From assembly GCA_016716135.1 (NCBI GenBank), contig JADJWX010000007.1, forward strand, positions 1-64,000: 64,000 nucleotides of DNA. The letters are read 5' to 3'. Under the pieces are notes generated by a model. The model was not told the origin of the DNA. It did not search any database and was given only the letters and a program-made list of their open reading frames with translations. Each line of letters opens with the position of its first letter. The first letter of the stretch is position 1. The stretch comes from Lewinellaceae bacterium (lineage in GTDB: Bacteria; Bacteroidota; Bacteroidia; Chitinophagales; Saprospiraceae). Below, one piece after another: positions 35,823 to 44,339 of the stretch. The position numbers were made by a program, and so were the translations under genes.

Positions 35823-36140
35823 ATGAAAAACGTTAATCCGGACCTGTTGGAATATCAAAACGACACCAGTCGAGGGCGTATCTTTTTCCCGGTCCGCAAT
35901 AATAAAAATGCCCAGTTACAATATAAAATCCACAATAAAGGGGATACGAAAGTCATAGAGTTCACCTATACCTTTGTGCCCGTAGCGTTACGACATATGG
36001 GTATTGGGAGCAAACTGGTCGAAGAAGGAATGCAGTTGGCAGAAACCAATAAATACAAGGTAATACCCTCCTGCCCATTTGTCGCAGCATACCTGGATAA
36101 GCATCCGGAATACCAACGCCTATGCACTGCTTATGGCTGA
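35823..36140 (+). CDS. Small GNAT-like N-acetyltransferase (YjdJ / Gtn5-related type)
   Basis: A 105-residue minimal acetyltransferase of the PF14542 type: NKGDTKVIEFTYTFVPVALRHMGIGSKLVEEGMQLAE, then the diagnostic VIPSCPFVAAYLDKHPEYQ. The acetyl-CoA loop is RHMGIGSKLV. The substrate is not known for this family; in several organisms these small proteins are found with stress genes, as here. No tight partner. Confidence 0.9.
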   Translation: MKNVNPDLLEYQNDTSRGRIFFPVRNNKNAQLQYKIHNKGDTKVIEFTYTFVPVALRHMGIGSKLVEEGMQLAETNKYKVIPSCPFVAAYLDKHPEYQRLCTAYG

Positions 36141-36179
36141 GCAGGGACCACCTCAAGCCGGAAATACTGTAACCCGCTA

Positions 36180-37040
36180 TTAAAAAACCAGTACCGGGGT
36201 TTCTGTTTTCAGCAACAGTGTCCGGGTAACTTCATTGGAAAAAAACCGCTCAAAGACGCTGGTTTCCCGGAACGGGAAAGCGAGAATGTCGGTGTGGGAA
36301 AGTTCGGCGATCTCCAGAATATCTTTTGGCGCCAAACCGGGCATAAAGCGAAACTCCTGTTGTACTTCGAAGGGCAGGCTGCGTTTCATACGTTCGATAA
36401 TTGCACCCACATCTGATTGAGATTCCGATTCCACCACGTTGGCAAGAAAAGCCACAACAAGCGCTGCGCTGAATGACCGGGCGAAAGATTTTAAAAAATG
36501 ATATCCCGGTGTTTTTTTTCCATCCTGGTCCACAAGATCCGCCAGGTACATAATTCGGGAGATACCGGAATATCGGGCATTTTCAGGCACAAAAAGAACC
36601 GGGCAGGGTACTTGTGCAGCAATCGCCGTTTCTGCCGTACCTATAATATCATTCCACCAATTATGTGCATTGGTTTTAGGTGAAATAAGCAGTAACGGGC
36701 TGTGCTTTGAAGCCGACTCTTGCAACCGTTCGGTTTTATCGACCAGTTGATCGGCCAACATACCCGCCTCACATTCAAAACGGGTATTCGGGTAGATTGC
36801 TTTGATTTCGTCACAATATGCCTTTCCTCTGATTTCAATTTCTTTCAACCATCGGTCCAATAATTTACTTGACGCCACCGGACGCGCTCCCATTTCCGGA
36901 GCAACCGGCATAACTGGGTAATTATACACGCTATATAATAACAGAGGCAAATCCAACTTCCGGGCAATACCTACGGCAAAACGCACAGTGTTATCTTTTA
37001 TATCGAAGGGATCTATATTCACTAATACCTGCTTTTTCAT
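36180..37040 (-). CDS. Universal stress protein (tandem USP domains)
   Basis: A 286-residue protein made of two USP-like alpha/beta domains: MKKQVLVNIDPFDIKDNTVRFAVGIARKLDLPLLLYSVYN (~1-40) with TAETAIAAQVPCPVLFVPENA ending the first, and GISRIMYLADLVDQD...GLAPKDILEIAELSHTDILAFPF...TRTLLLKTETPVLVF forming the second. The classical ATP motif G2xG9xGS is not clear in either, so ATP binding is uncertain. The 265-bp spacer upstream to 37305 contains no recognised element. Confidence 0.85.
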   Translation of the reverse strand: MKKQVLVNIDPFDIKDNTVRFAVGIARKLDLPLLLYSVYNYPVMPVAPEMGARPVASSKLLDRWLKEIEIRGKAYCDEIKAIYPNTRFECEAGMLADQLVDKTERLQESASKHSPLLLISPKTNAHNWWNDIIGTAETAIAAQVPCPVLFVPENARYSGISRIMYLADLVDQDGKKTPGYHFLKSFARSFSAALVVAFLANVVESESQSDVGAIIERMKRSLPFEVQQEFRFMPGLAPKDILEIAELSHTDILAFPFRETSVFERFFSNEVTRTLLLKTETPVLVF

Positions 37041-37305
37041 AATATTCTATATTTTAAAAAAAATAGAGTATTTATAAAACGGGGTAATAATCCGCATGTT
37101 CAAAGCAAACGATTGAACTTTGATACGTTTCCCTCCCGGATATTTTCCAGACATATTAAGGGCACCTCTAAATCCGGATATTTTCAATACATGTATTTCC
37201 GTATATATAATTGAACAATTGCACGATAAGTGCGTTCTATAAATAGAAGAATAAAAATCAATGACGCTTCTACGAAATCTAATATCATTTGTATATATTT
37301 TAATC

Positions 37306-37671
37306 ATGGTTAAAGAAAAATCAAAAGAACTATACGACAAGGCGCTAAAATGGATATACCGGAAAAAGTTTTACGGCGTAAAAGCCAAGATCGAACCCTT
37401 TGATGCTCCGAAAACATTTCATCGCAAGCAGGATGATTCTACCTTCACTCCGGACATTACCGCGTTGCGCAACGAACGCAAGTCTTTCTTCGATATAGTG
37501 CTGAAAAAAGAAACCCGGAGGCGCCTGGCAGGCAAGTGGCAGCTCATGCAGGAACTGGCTTCCCGCAACGGCGGCAAACTCTACCTGTTCACCCCAAAAG
37601 GCCATCATGCCTTTGCTGAACGGGTGGTAGAAAAATACGGCCTCGAAGCCAACATTATCCGCCTTTTTTGA
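37306..37671 (+). CDS. Hypothetical basic protein, 121 aa
   Basis: Not recognised. A strongly basic, Lys/Arg-rich small protein (KEKSKELYDKALKWIYRKKFYGVKAKIEPFDAP, KSFFDIVLKKETRRRLAGKWQLMQELASRNGGKLYLFTPKGHHAFAERVVEKYGLEANIIRLF). The C-terminal half alternates strand and helix like a small Rossmann-type lobe. Start ATG 37306 is preferred over an in-frame ATG at 37261, since it removes a hydrophobic stretch lying in the upstream AT-rich region; with the longer start the protein would have an N-terminal membrane segment. Confidence 0.6.
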   Translation: MVKEKSKELYDKALKWIYRKKFYGVKAKIEPFDAPKTFHRKQDDSTFTPDITALRNERKSFFDIVLKKETRRRLAGKWQLMQELASRNGGKLYLFTPKGHHAFAERVVEKYGLEANIIRLF

Positions 37672-37798
37672 GTTTAATATATGCGTCACAGGCTTGCCGA
37701 ATCGTACGCTGTTTTTGTGCATTCGGGCGCCCTGACCAACCGGACCCCTACCCTCCAGACCATACCCAATTTTTTTAATCTTTAAAACAGTTAACATT

Positions 37799-38152
37799 AT
37801 GAAAAACAGTTCAAAAGTACTACTCGCTATGGGCGCCAGCGCCCTTGTCGGCGGGCTCGCAGGATATTACCTTAACTCAGATAACGGCCGAAAAGCCCGT
37901 AAAAGAGCGGTAAAAAACATCAGGAAAACAGCCAACGAAGCGACCGACAAAATCAACGACATGGCTGAAACCGCAAAAACAGCCATCGGCCAATTTGCCG
38001 GAGAGGCAAAAGCCTATATGAACACGATCACCGAGGCCGCAGGCGACACCCTTATGGCAGCAGAAGAGAAACTGGAAAAAGGCAAAGAAGCCGCCAAGGC
38101 CAAAGCCCAATCCCTTAAAAACGCCATCATGACCAACAGTGTGGAATCCTGA
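37799..38152 (+). CDS. YtxH-domain protein
   Basis: A 117-residue protein with a short hydrophobic N-terminal segment (VLLAMGASALVGGLAGYYL) followed by SDNGRKARKRAVKNIRKTANEATDKI, the YtxH signature, and an Ala/Lys/Glu-rich amphipathic helix to the end. YtxH-like proteins are general-stress proteins anchored to the membrane. A strong terminator follows. It closes the run of stress-associated genes. Confidence 0.9.
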   Translation: MKNSSKVLLAMGASALVGGLAGYYLNSDNGRKARKRAVKNIRKTANEATDKINDMAETAKTAIGQFAGEAKAYMNTITEAAGDTLMAAEEKLEKGKEAAKAKAQSLKNAIMTNSVES

Positions 38153-38180
38153 TCACCGCATTCCATTCAACCTGACGAAG

Positions 38181-38215
38181 AACAGGCAGCCCTCCCCGGG
38201 TTGCCTGTTTTTTTT
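38181..38215 (+). terminator. Rho-independent terminator after the YtxH gene
   Basis: AACAGGCAGCCC (38181-38192) pairs with GGGTTGCCTGTT (38198-38209), 12 bp with one G-U pair, loop TCCCC, followed by a run of T to 38215. It abuts the stop codon of the convergent tex gene. Confidence 0.9.
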
Positions 38216-38220
38216 ATCCG

Positions 38221-40335
38221 TCAAATGCCCTTCATGGAAAGCGACACCCGGCGTCGCTGCATATCCACCTCCACGACGCGCACCAGCACCTGCTGGTTTA
38301 ATTTGACTACCGTAGCCGGGTCTTTGACAAACTTGTCGGCCAGCTGCGATACGTGTACCAGGCCGGTATCTTTTATACCGATATCGACAAAGGCGCCGAA
38401 GTTGGTAATGTTGGTCACGATGCCCGGAAGCACCATACCCGGACTCAAATCTTCGATGCTGCGTACATTGCCAAACTCAAAGGCCTGGGCAGTTCCGCGC
38501 GGATCGAGGCCGGGTTTTTCCAATTCTTTCAGGATGTCTTTCAGAGTGGGCAGACCCACATCGCCGCTTACGTAGCGCTGCAAATCCAGTTTTTGCCGCA
38601 GGCTGCGGTCGGCAATCAGGTCGGCCACCCTGCAGCCCAGGTCGCGGGCCATTTGTTCCACCAGGGCGTAGCGTTCGGGGTGCACCGCCGTGTTGTCGAG
38701 CGGATTTTCGGCGTTGCGGATGCGCAAAAAACCGGCGCTTTGCTCAAAAGCCTTGTCGCCCAGGCGCGGCACTTTTTTTAATTCGGCCCGGTGGCGAAAC
38801 GCGCCGTTTTCAGCGCGAAAATTGACGATGTTTTGCGCCAGCACCGGCCCCAGCCCCGACACGTAGGTGAGCAGGTGCTTGGACGCCGTGTTTAGGTTGA
38901 TGCCCACGCTGTTTACGCAGGATTCCACCGTGCGGTCGAGGCTTTCTTTTAGTTGCGTCTGGTTGACATCGTGCTGGTACTGCCCCACCCCGATGCTTTT
39001 CGGATCAATTTTAACCAGTTCGGCCAGTGGGTCCATGAGCCGGCGGCCTATGCTGACCGCGCCGCGCACGGTGACGTCTTCCTTCGGAAATTCCTCGCGG
39101 GCGGCTTCGGAAGCGGAGTAAATGGAAGCGCCGGCTTCATTCACCTGGAAAACTTCCACCGGACGCTGGAATTTTATTTTCCCTAAAAAATCCATCGTTT
39201 CACGGCCGGCAGTCCCGTTGCCCACGGCGATGGCTTCCACCTGAAAATCGTCGACCAGTTGCTCAATTGTCGACTGGCTTTCAAACACCTGGCGCTGGGG
39301 TTCGTGCGGGTAAATGGCGGTGTTTTTGAGCAAATTCCCGCTGGCATCGAGCACCACGATTTTGCAGCCGGTGCGAAAACCCGGATCGACCCCCAGCACG
39401 CGTTTTTCGCCCAGCGGCGCGGCCAGCAGCAGTTGGCGCAGGTTTTCGGCAAACACGCGAATGGCTTCCAGGTCGGCTTTTTCCTTGCTGGCGGCCCGAA
39501 ACTCCGTTTCGATGCCCGGTTGAAGCAGGCGCTTGTAACTATCCTTTACCGCGATGCGCACCTGCTCCGCCGCTTCGCCGTAGCCACGCACGTACATCTT
39601 GTCGAGATCGGAAACGGCCCATTCCTCCTCCGGCGCGATGTTGATGCGGAGAAAACCTTCGTCTTCCCCGCGGCGCATGGCAAGCAGCCGGTGCGAAGGG
39701 CAGGTGGCGAGTTTTTCACTCCATTCGAAATAGTCGCGGTATTTGGCGGCTTCCGCCTCCTTGCCTTTGACCAATTTGGCAGCAATGACGGCGCCTTTTT
39801 CAAAATGCCGCCGCACGCGGTCGCGGGCCTGTTTGTCTTCGTTCAGCCATTCGGCGATGATGTCGCGGGCGCCTTGCAGGGCGTCTTCCACCGTGGGCAC
39901 CTCGTCGGTAATGAATTGGGCGGCGAGTGTTTCCACCTCCCGGTCGCGTTGCTCAAATATGCGTTTGGCCAGCGACTCCAGCCCGCGTTCGATGGCCATG
40001 GAGGCACGGGTTTTGCGTTTGGGCCGGTACGGCAGGTACAAATCCTCCAGTTCCGTCATGGTAGCGGCGGCGAGGATGGCGGCCTTCAATTGGGGCGTGA
40101 GTTTGCCCTGCTCCTCGATGCTGGCCAGGATGCTTTCGCGGCGTTTGTCCAGTTCCTGGAGTTTTTTCCACAAATCCTGGATATCCGCCACTTGCACCTC
40201 GTCGAGCGAGCCGGTGGCTTCCTTGCGGTAGCGGGCGATGAAGGGGATGGTGGCGCCGGATTCGAGCAGTTCGAGCACGGCTTTTACGCGGTGCGGCTGG
40301 ATGGAAAGGGCCTGAGCGATTTGCGCGGTGTACAT
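38221..40335 (-). CDS. tex: Tex-family RNA-binding transcription accessory protein
   Basis: A 704-residue Tex protein from ATG 40335. Order: helical N-terminal domain (YTAQIAQALSIQPHRVKAVLELLESGATIPFIARYRKEATGSLDEVQ), YqgF-like nuclease-fold domain (RVLGVDPGFRTGCKIVVLD), helix-hairpin-helix region (NTASKHLLTYVSGLGPVLAQNIVNFRAENGAF), and a C-terminal S1 RNA-binding domain (GMVLPGIVTNITNFGAFVDIGIKDTGLVHVSQLADKFV). Tex binds RNA and is linked to transcription and stress tolerance. The 23 extra in-frame codons upstream are Pro-rich and unlike the family start. Confidence 0.95.
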   Translation of the reverse strand: MYTAQIAQALSIQPHRVKAVLELLESGATIPFIARYRKEATGSLDEVQVADIQDLWKKLQELDKRRESILASIEEQGKLTPQLKAAILAAATMTELEDLYLPYRPKRKTRASMAIERGLESLAKRIFEQRDREVETLAAQFITDEVPTVEDALQGARDIIAEWLNEDKQARDRVRRHFEKGAVIAAKLVKGKEAEAAKYRDYFEWSEKLATCPSHRLLAMRRGEDEGFLRINIAPEEEWAVSDLDKMYVRGYGEAAEQVRIAVKDSYKRLLQPGIETEFRAASKEKADLEAIRVFAENLRQLLLAAPLGEKRVLGVDPGFRTGCKIVVLDASGNLLKNTAIYPHEPQRQVFESQSTIEQLVDDFQVEAIAVGNGTAGRETMDFLGKIKFQRPVEVFQVNEAGASIYSASEAAREEFPKEDVTVRGAVSIGRRLMDPLAELVKIDPKSIGVGQYQHDVNQTQLKESLDRTVESCVNSVGINLNTASKHLLTYVSGLGPVLAQNIVNFRAENGAFRHRAELKKVPRLGDKAFEQSAGFLRIRNAENPLDNTAVHPERYALVEQMARDLGCRVADLIADRSLRQKLDLQRYVSGDVGLPTLKDILKELEKPGLDPRGTAQAFEFGNVRSIEDLSPGMVLPGIVTNITNFGAFVDIGIKDTGLVHVSQLADKFVKDPATVVKLNQQVLVRVVEVDMQRRRVSLSMKGI

Positions 40336-40620
40336 GGTTTGGTCGGTAAGTTTGGCTGGTGCGTTTTTTTCGGGGGGAGGCAAAAATGGGGGAAGTTTTT
40401 GCAATTATGGTAGTTTTGGTGTGCCCGCTTTTTCGTGGAGCGTGTTGATAGCCGGAATGTGTGCGCTCTTCGATGGCAGGGCAGGCATAGCCGGCAGTAT
40501 TGATGGTGTGTTCGTTGCAGGTTCGCGCAATCATTCGGATCTTAGAGAAATGCCTGATGCCGGGTCCGGGTAATATTTTAACGAAACTATTCGCAAGAGC
40601 AAAAGCAGGTAAAATATTCT

Positions 40621-40721
40621 ATACCCGGCGAAAAGTGGTTTGCGAAAAGCCAATAGGCGCAAGCCATCGGCTAATTTACCTTTCACGGTTTTTTCGCAAT
40701 CCACTTTCTGTCGGGAATAGC
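40621..40721. repeat. 101-bp inverted repeat, AGTGGTTTGCGAA family
   Basis: Left arm 40621-40649 (TATACCCGGCGAAAAGTGG, then TTTGCGAAAA) and right arm 40690-40721 (TTTTTTCGCAATCCACTTTC, then TGTCGGGAATAG) are complementary with a few mismatches; the loop holds a smaller hairpin (AGCCAATAGG / CCATCGGCT). Single arms of the same family are at 29734-29763 and 42532-42560. The remaining gap 40336-40620 shows no gene. Confidence 0.7.
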
Positions 40722-40752
40722 CTTATTTTGTAGAAAAAAAATAAAACAGAAT

Positions 40753-41640
40753 ATGAATTTGTCAATTACAGCACTAACAACTTTGTTATTAGCCATATTT
40801 TCTTGCGAAACAAGCAAACGCGTGGAATTGATTCAAAACGAAAATTTTGAAATTAATATAGCGCAAAAACAAACAAGTGTGTTGGTATTATTTCCATGCT
40901 ATCCCTGTGATATCGGGCATACCAGGCGGGAAGCAAATTTTCTTAATGGAATTAATAATCAAGGCGTCACAACAATATTGCTTAATTACAACAGAAAACT
41001 ATTTCTTACAGAAACAGAAAAAATAAATTTAAGTAAAGAAATACGGGGGATCTTCGACACCTATAAAATCAAGGGAAATAACGTTTATTTCGGTGGTTTT
41101 TCAAGCGGCGGCAATATAGCCTTGCTTATTGGAGATTATATAAAAAGTCAAAAAACAAAACTTAATATAAAAGGGGTGTTTGCCGTTGATGCGCCAATCG
41201 ATTTAGAACAATTGTATTATAATGCCAGCAATGATATAGCACTAAATGCGCACGAAGGCGCGAAAAATGAAGGTGAATTTCTTATAAACTTGCTGGAAAG
41301 CGAAATTGGAAATCCATCTATTGCCGTTAATGCATACAAAAAATATGCTCCCTTCCTGGCCTCGCAAAATTTCATCGGGAATCTCTCCAACCATAAAAAC
41401 TATAAAATAAGACTGTACACCGAGCCCTCACCCGAATGGCATTTAACATACAGAAAACGGGAATACAAGCACACTAATAGTTGGATGAATGAACGATTTT
41501 TTGATGCCCTTATTCAACGTGGAAACAGTTTCTGTGAGATAATAAAAACGGAGAACAAAGGAATACGGGCAAACGGCGATATTCATCCGCACTCATGGAG
41601 CATTGTAGAACAGCAATCGTTACTTGAATGGATGCGATAA
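40753..41640 (+). CDS. AT-rich alpha/beta-hydrolase-like lipoprotein
   Basis: A 295-residue protein with a lipoprotein signal (MNLSITALTTLLLAIFSCETS, Cys18). The middle contains GGFSSGGNIALLIG, a GxSxG nucleophile-elbow motif as in alpha/beta hydrolases, preceded by an LLNYN strand and followed by VFAVDAPIDLEQLY (candidate acid region), and a His in HPHSWSIVEQQSLLEWM at the C terminus at the right place for the catalytic histidine. The gene is markedly AT-rich (codons such as AAA, ATA, AAT) compared with its neighbours, suggesting recent acquisition. Substrate unknown; esterase or peptidase activity is inference. Confidence 0.7.
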   Translation: MNLSITALTTLLLAIFSCETSKRVELIQNENFEINIAQKQTSVLVLFPCYPCDIGHTRREANFLNGINNQGVTTILLNYNRKLFLTETEKINLSKEIRGIFDTYKIKGNNVYFGGFSSGGNIALLIGDYIKSQKTKLNIKGVFAVDAPIDLEQLYYNASNDIALNAHEGAKNEGEFLINLLESEIGNPSIAVNAYKKYAPFLASQNFIGNLSNHKNYKIRLYTEPSPEWHLTYRKREYKHTNSWMNERFFDALIQRGNSFCEIIKTENKGIRANGDIHPHSWSIVEQQSLLEWMR

Positions 41641-41647
41641 AAGCCTG

Positions 41648-42223
41648 CTATCCTCTATTCCCATAAAATTTCCAAGCCATCAACACCATACTCAACAGCA
41701 GCATGGCGTTGTCGAGATGCGCCAACCACTCAATTCGGGGCATTCTTGAAACCGGAAATGCCACTGCGGCAAACATAAACAGCACCGCAAGCCAGGTGTC
41801 GATTTTTCTCGCCCGCAACAATTGAATGCCCAAAACCAGCCAACTGAGCGGGCATAAAATGCCGGGCAGGAAAAAAGCAAGCAGCCCACCCGTGCCAAAT
41901 TTTGACCGCATTTCCGTTGCAGTTTCTATGTCGGTTAAATGCAAGGCCTCGTTATAAATTCCCTCCACGCCGAAATTATTACCGGCAAGACAGCCGTATA
42001 CGGCCAAAAAAAAGCCCCAAACGGCATATTTCGGGAACCGTTCTTTTACCAGTTCAAACATTCCCTGAAAAGCAAAAATCCAAAACAGGAACGAAAGCAC
42101 CTGAATCCATCCGGCGGTGCCGGTGAGCACGCCGTTTTTCCAGAAAAATTGACAAATCGTCAATAATAACGGAGCCAGGATCATGGAGGCGAGCCACAGA
42201 CTTTTTTGTACTTGTTTTTCCAT
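41648..42223 (-). CDS. Hypothetical six-TM membrane protein
   Basis: A 191-residue integral membrane protein with about six hydrophobic segments: LWLASMILAPLLLTICQFFW, VLSFLFWIFAFQGMFELV, YAVWGFFLAVYGCLAGN, GLLAFFLPGILCPLSWLVLGIQLL, WLAVLFMFAAVAFPV and AMLLLSMVLMAWKFY. It does not match a family I know. It is convergent with the AT-rich lipoprotein gene (7-bp gap). Confidence 0.75.
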   Translation of the reverse strand: MEKQVQKSLWLASMILAPLLLTICQFFWKNGVLTGTAGWIQVLSFLFWIFAFQGMFELVKERFPKYAVWGFFLAVYGCLAGNNFGVEGIYNEALHLTDIETATEMRSKFGTGGLLAFFLPGILCPLSWLVLGIQLLRARKIDTWLAVLFMFAAVAFPVSRMPRIEWLAHLDNAMLLLSMVLMAWKFYGNRG

Positions 42224-42287
42224 AATTTGAAATATTGATTGTGAGCAATGTTCGAGCGTGTTTGCAAATTTTTCGGGGTTTGAGATG

Positions 42288-42451
42288 GACTTTAGCCTTT
42301 TGGAAAACTAAAAAAAGTGCTTCATACGTGTCAGGAAAAAGGTTTTTGAAATTTTGAACATCCCGATTTCAGTATGATGTTCAAAATTATTTTCAGAATC
42401 TGACCTCACTCTGTTCAAACCGCTTATTGAGGTTTTCAAAAGGCTAAAGTC
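42288..42451. mobile_element. 164-bp element with GACTTTAGCCTTTTG terminal inverted repeats
   Basis: GACTTTAGCCTTTTGGAAAAC (42288-42308) and the complement of GACTTTAGCCTTTTGAAAAC (42432-42451) bound the element, with one extra base in the left arm. The interior carries GAACATCCCGATTTCAGTATGATGTTC-type symmetry and no reading frame. Confidence 0.65.
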
Positions 42452-42457
42452 AAGCTT

Positions 42458-42520
42458 AGTCATTGGATGACTCTATAGTCCTCTATAAAAAATAGATTCC
42501 GGTATAGTCATCCGATGACT
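42458..42520. repeat. Imperfect palindrome with AGTCATnnnATGACT arms
   Basis: AGTCATTGGATGACTCTATA at 42458-42477 is complementary to the sequence ending at 42520 at 17 of 19 positions, and each arm is itself a small hairpin (AGTCAT-TGG-ATGACT and AGTCAT-CCG-ATGACT). Immediately to the right, 42532-42560 is a solo arm of the AGTGGTTTGCGAA family. Together with 42288-42451 this accounts for most of the 436-bp gap. Confidence 0.6.
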
Positions 42521-42659
42521 TGGCCTTTGTGGTTTTTCGTAAACCACTTTTCGACGGGTACGCCACCCGGTATACTATGGTCCCAATACAAGGCCGGCGC
42601 AGGAATTTCACCTGCCACCGGCACTTGTTCAGAAAACCCTGTTTCCAGGTTTGTGAGGC

Positions 42660-43133
42660 TTAGTAGCCCATACCTTCCATAATTGGCGTCGAAACTTCCA
42701 GGGCAACTTTCCACTCGCGGCCCTGGCGCACAAACGTGACGCTGTTGATGCCTTTCCAGGCGATAACCTGGTCGCCCATTTGGGAGGTGCCTTGCAGGGT
42801 GACGATGGCGATAGCCGCATCCTTGTTGATCATGCGCACCGATTCGACCTGGTATTTGTGCGTGCCGGGATCGGGCTTATCGGCTTTCAGCATTTCTTCG
42901 GTCGCGGCCAGCAGGTTGGCTTTGCCCTCTATCACCTGGCCGTTCCAGGCCACAGAAGTCGCGTCATCGGTGTAGAACGCGCAAAGTTTGGCGGCATCGG
43001 CATTGAGGTAATGCTGACAGATTTCTTCATACGCCTTGCGAACAGCCTGTTCGTCGGCGGTTTGTGCCTGCACCTGGAAGACAGTCAGTACGAAAAAGGA
43101 GAGGGTAAGGATACTGAACAAGAAATTTTTCAT
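42660..43133 (-). CDS. Exported NTF2/SnoaL-like protein (DUF4440 type)
   Basis: A 157-residue protein with a signal peptide (MKNFLFSILTLSFFVLTVFQVQAQ) and a cone-shaped NTF2-like domain: AVRKAYEEICQHYLNADAAKLCAFYTDDATSVAWNGQVIEGKANLLAATEEML, then sheet strands VESVRMINKDAAIAIVTLQG and INSVTFVRQGREWKVALEVSTPI. Ligand or activity unknown. The next gene upstream on the same strand is a cytochrome (33-bp gap), so they may share a transcript. Confidence 0.85.
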   Translation of the reverse strand: MKNFLFSILTLSFFVLTVFQVQAQTADEQAVRKAYEEICQHYLNADAAKLCAFYTDDATSVAWNGQVIEGKANLLAATEEMLKADKPDPGTHKYQVESVRMINKDAAIAIVTLQGTSQMGDQVIAWKGINSVTFVRQGREWKVALEVSTPIMEGMGY

Positions 43134-43166
43134 AGTGGTAATGGATTGTGTGTTTTATAAAAGAAA

Positions 43167-44123
43167 TTATTGTTTAGCAAGTTTTTGCACGTCGTTTTCC
43201 AGCACGGGTACCGTTTGCAGGTACGCCCAGATGGCGGCAACTTCTGCTTCGGAAAGCGACGCATACCGGGGCATCATCGCGTTGAGCACACGGCCGTCGG
43301 GGCGCTGGCCGGTTTGCACGGCGCGGACAAAATCCGCTTCCTGCCATTTCCCGATGCCGAAATCCTTGCTCATGGTGATGTTGGCCGAATGCACGATGTT
43401 GGATGACTTATCCTCTACGGGGTTGCCGCCGCCGAAGTAACCCGGCGTATTTTCCGGAACATAGTCATCAATCGTTTCGAACGACTGCGAGTGGCACTCA
43501 AAACAGCTGAACACTGCCGTAGCCAGGTATTTTCCGTAAGCCACCTGGTCGGTGAGTTCCGGCGCTTCGACAGGTTTAATCTCCTGAATCTTGGGCGCAT
43601 AAACTCCGAATTTCATCAAGGCTTTCGCCAAAAAACCGTATTTCGGCGCAGGTGGGTCAGCCTCGGAAGCAGCTACCAGCGGCGCGTCCGAACGCAGGTA
43701 AGCGATCAAAGCGCCCAGATGCTCATCCGACATATTGGGCACCATCATAAAAGGGGCGAATATCCCATCCTTCTTTACCCCGGTGCGGAGTAAATACGCC
43801 AACTCGCCGTCGGAATACCGGCCAAGGCCTTTTTCCGGATGCCTGGTTATATTGGCGGCCCATATCTCCCCGAAGGGATTATCGGCTTTGGTAAATTGCG
43901 CGCCGCTGAGCTTGCCGTCGGCGCCCATATGGCAAATGACGCACTCGGTTTGCACGACTTTTTGCCCCAGCGCCAGTGCGGCAGAGTCGGTGGGCACACT
44001 AACCGGAATCGACCTGGATTCGTAAGTGGGCAGTGCCGTGAAGTTTATCCAAACGACCAGGCAGAGTACCAGCAAAACCAGCGCGCCAAAGACGAAACCG
44101 GCAATTTTTAGTACTTTTTTCAT
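43167..44123 (-). CDS. Membrane-anchored dihaem c-type cytochrome
   Basis: A 318-residue protein starting with one transmembrane anchor (MKKVLKIAGFVFGALVLLVLCLVVWINF) and two cytochrome c domains. The haem-binding motifs are CVICH (residues 61-65) and CFECH (207-211). Candidate distal Met residues lie in MMVPNMSDE and NAMMPRYASLSEAE, the latter a typical MPxY/LS motif. It is an electron-transfer protein facing the periplasm; its partner is not nearby. ATG 44123 starts the membrane anchor, better than an upstream in-frame start. Confidence 0.92.
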   Translation of the reverse strand: MKKVLKIAGFVFGALVLLVLCLVVWINFTALPTYESRSIPVSVPTDSAALALGQKVVQTECVICHMGADGKLSGAQFTKADNPFGEIWAANITRHPEKGLGRYSDGELAYLLRTGVKKDGIFAPFMMVPNMSDEHLGALIAYLRSDAPLVAASEADPPAPKYGFLAKALMKFGVYAPKIQEIKPVEAPELTDQVAYGKYLATAVFSCFECHSQSFETIDDYVPENTPGYFGGGNPVEDKSSNIVHSANITMSKDFGIGKWQEADFVRAVQTGQRPDGRVLNAMMPRYASLSEAEVAAIWAYLQTVPVLENDVQKLAKQ

Positions 44124-44248
44124 AATGTTTTGCATGAAGGGTGAAGAAACTAGGGTGATCTGTTGACAAGGCAAAGATGCCCCACCCCATCAGTGCAAAA
44201 CCTCGGTAGCGCTGCGTAATTGCAGTACGCATATCTGCGTATTTTGAT

Positions 44249-44323
44249 TGATTTTTCACCGCAAAGACGCGAAGGCGCAAAGTGTTTTTCTTTGCGCCTT
44301 CGCGTCTTTGCGGTGAAAAATCA
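44249..44323. repeat. Perfect 34-bp hairpin (ACCGCAAAGACGCGAAGGCG family)
   Basis: Arms 44249-44282 and 44290-44323 are complementary at all 34 positions around loop TGTTTTT. It lies between the response regulator gene and the cytochrome gene, both on the minus strand, where it could stop transcription, although no U-run follows. Similar 'CGCAAAGACGCGAAGG' hairpins are common intergenic repeats in Bacteroidota. Confidence 0.9.
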
Positions 44324-44339
44324 GGGCGCAGCCCGCACC

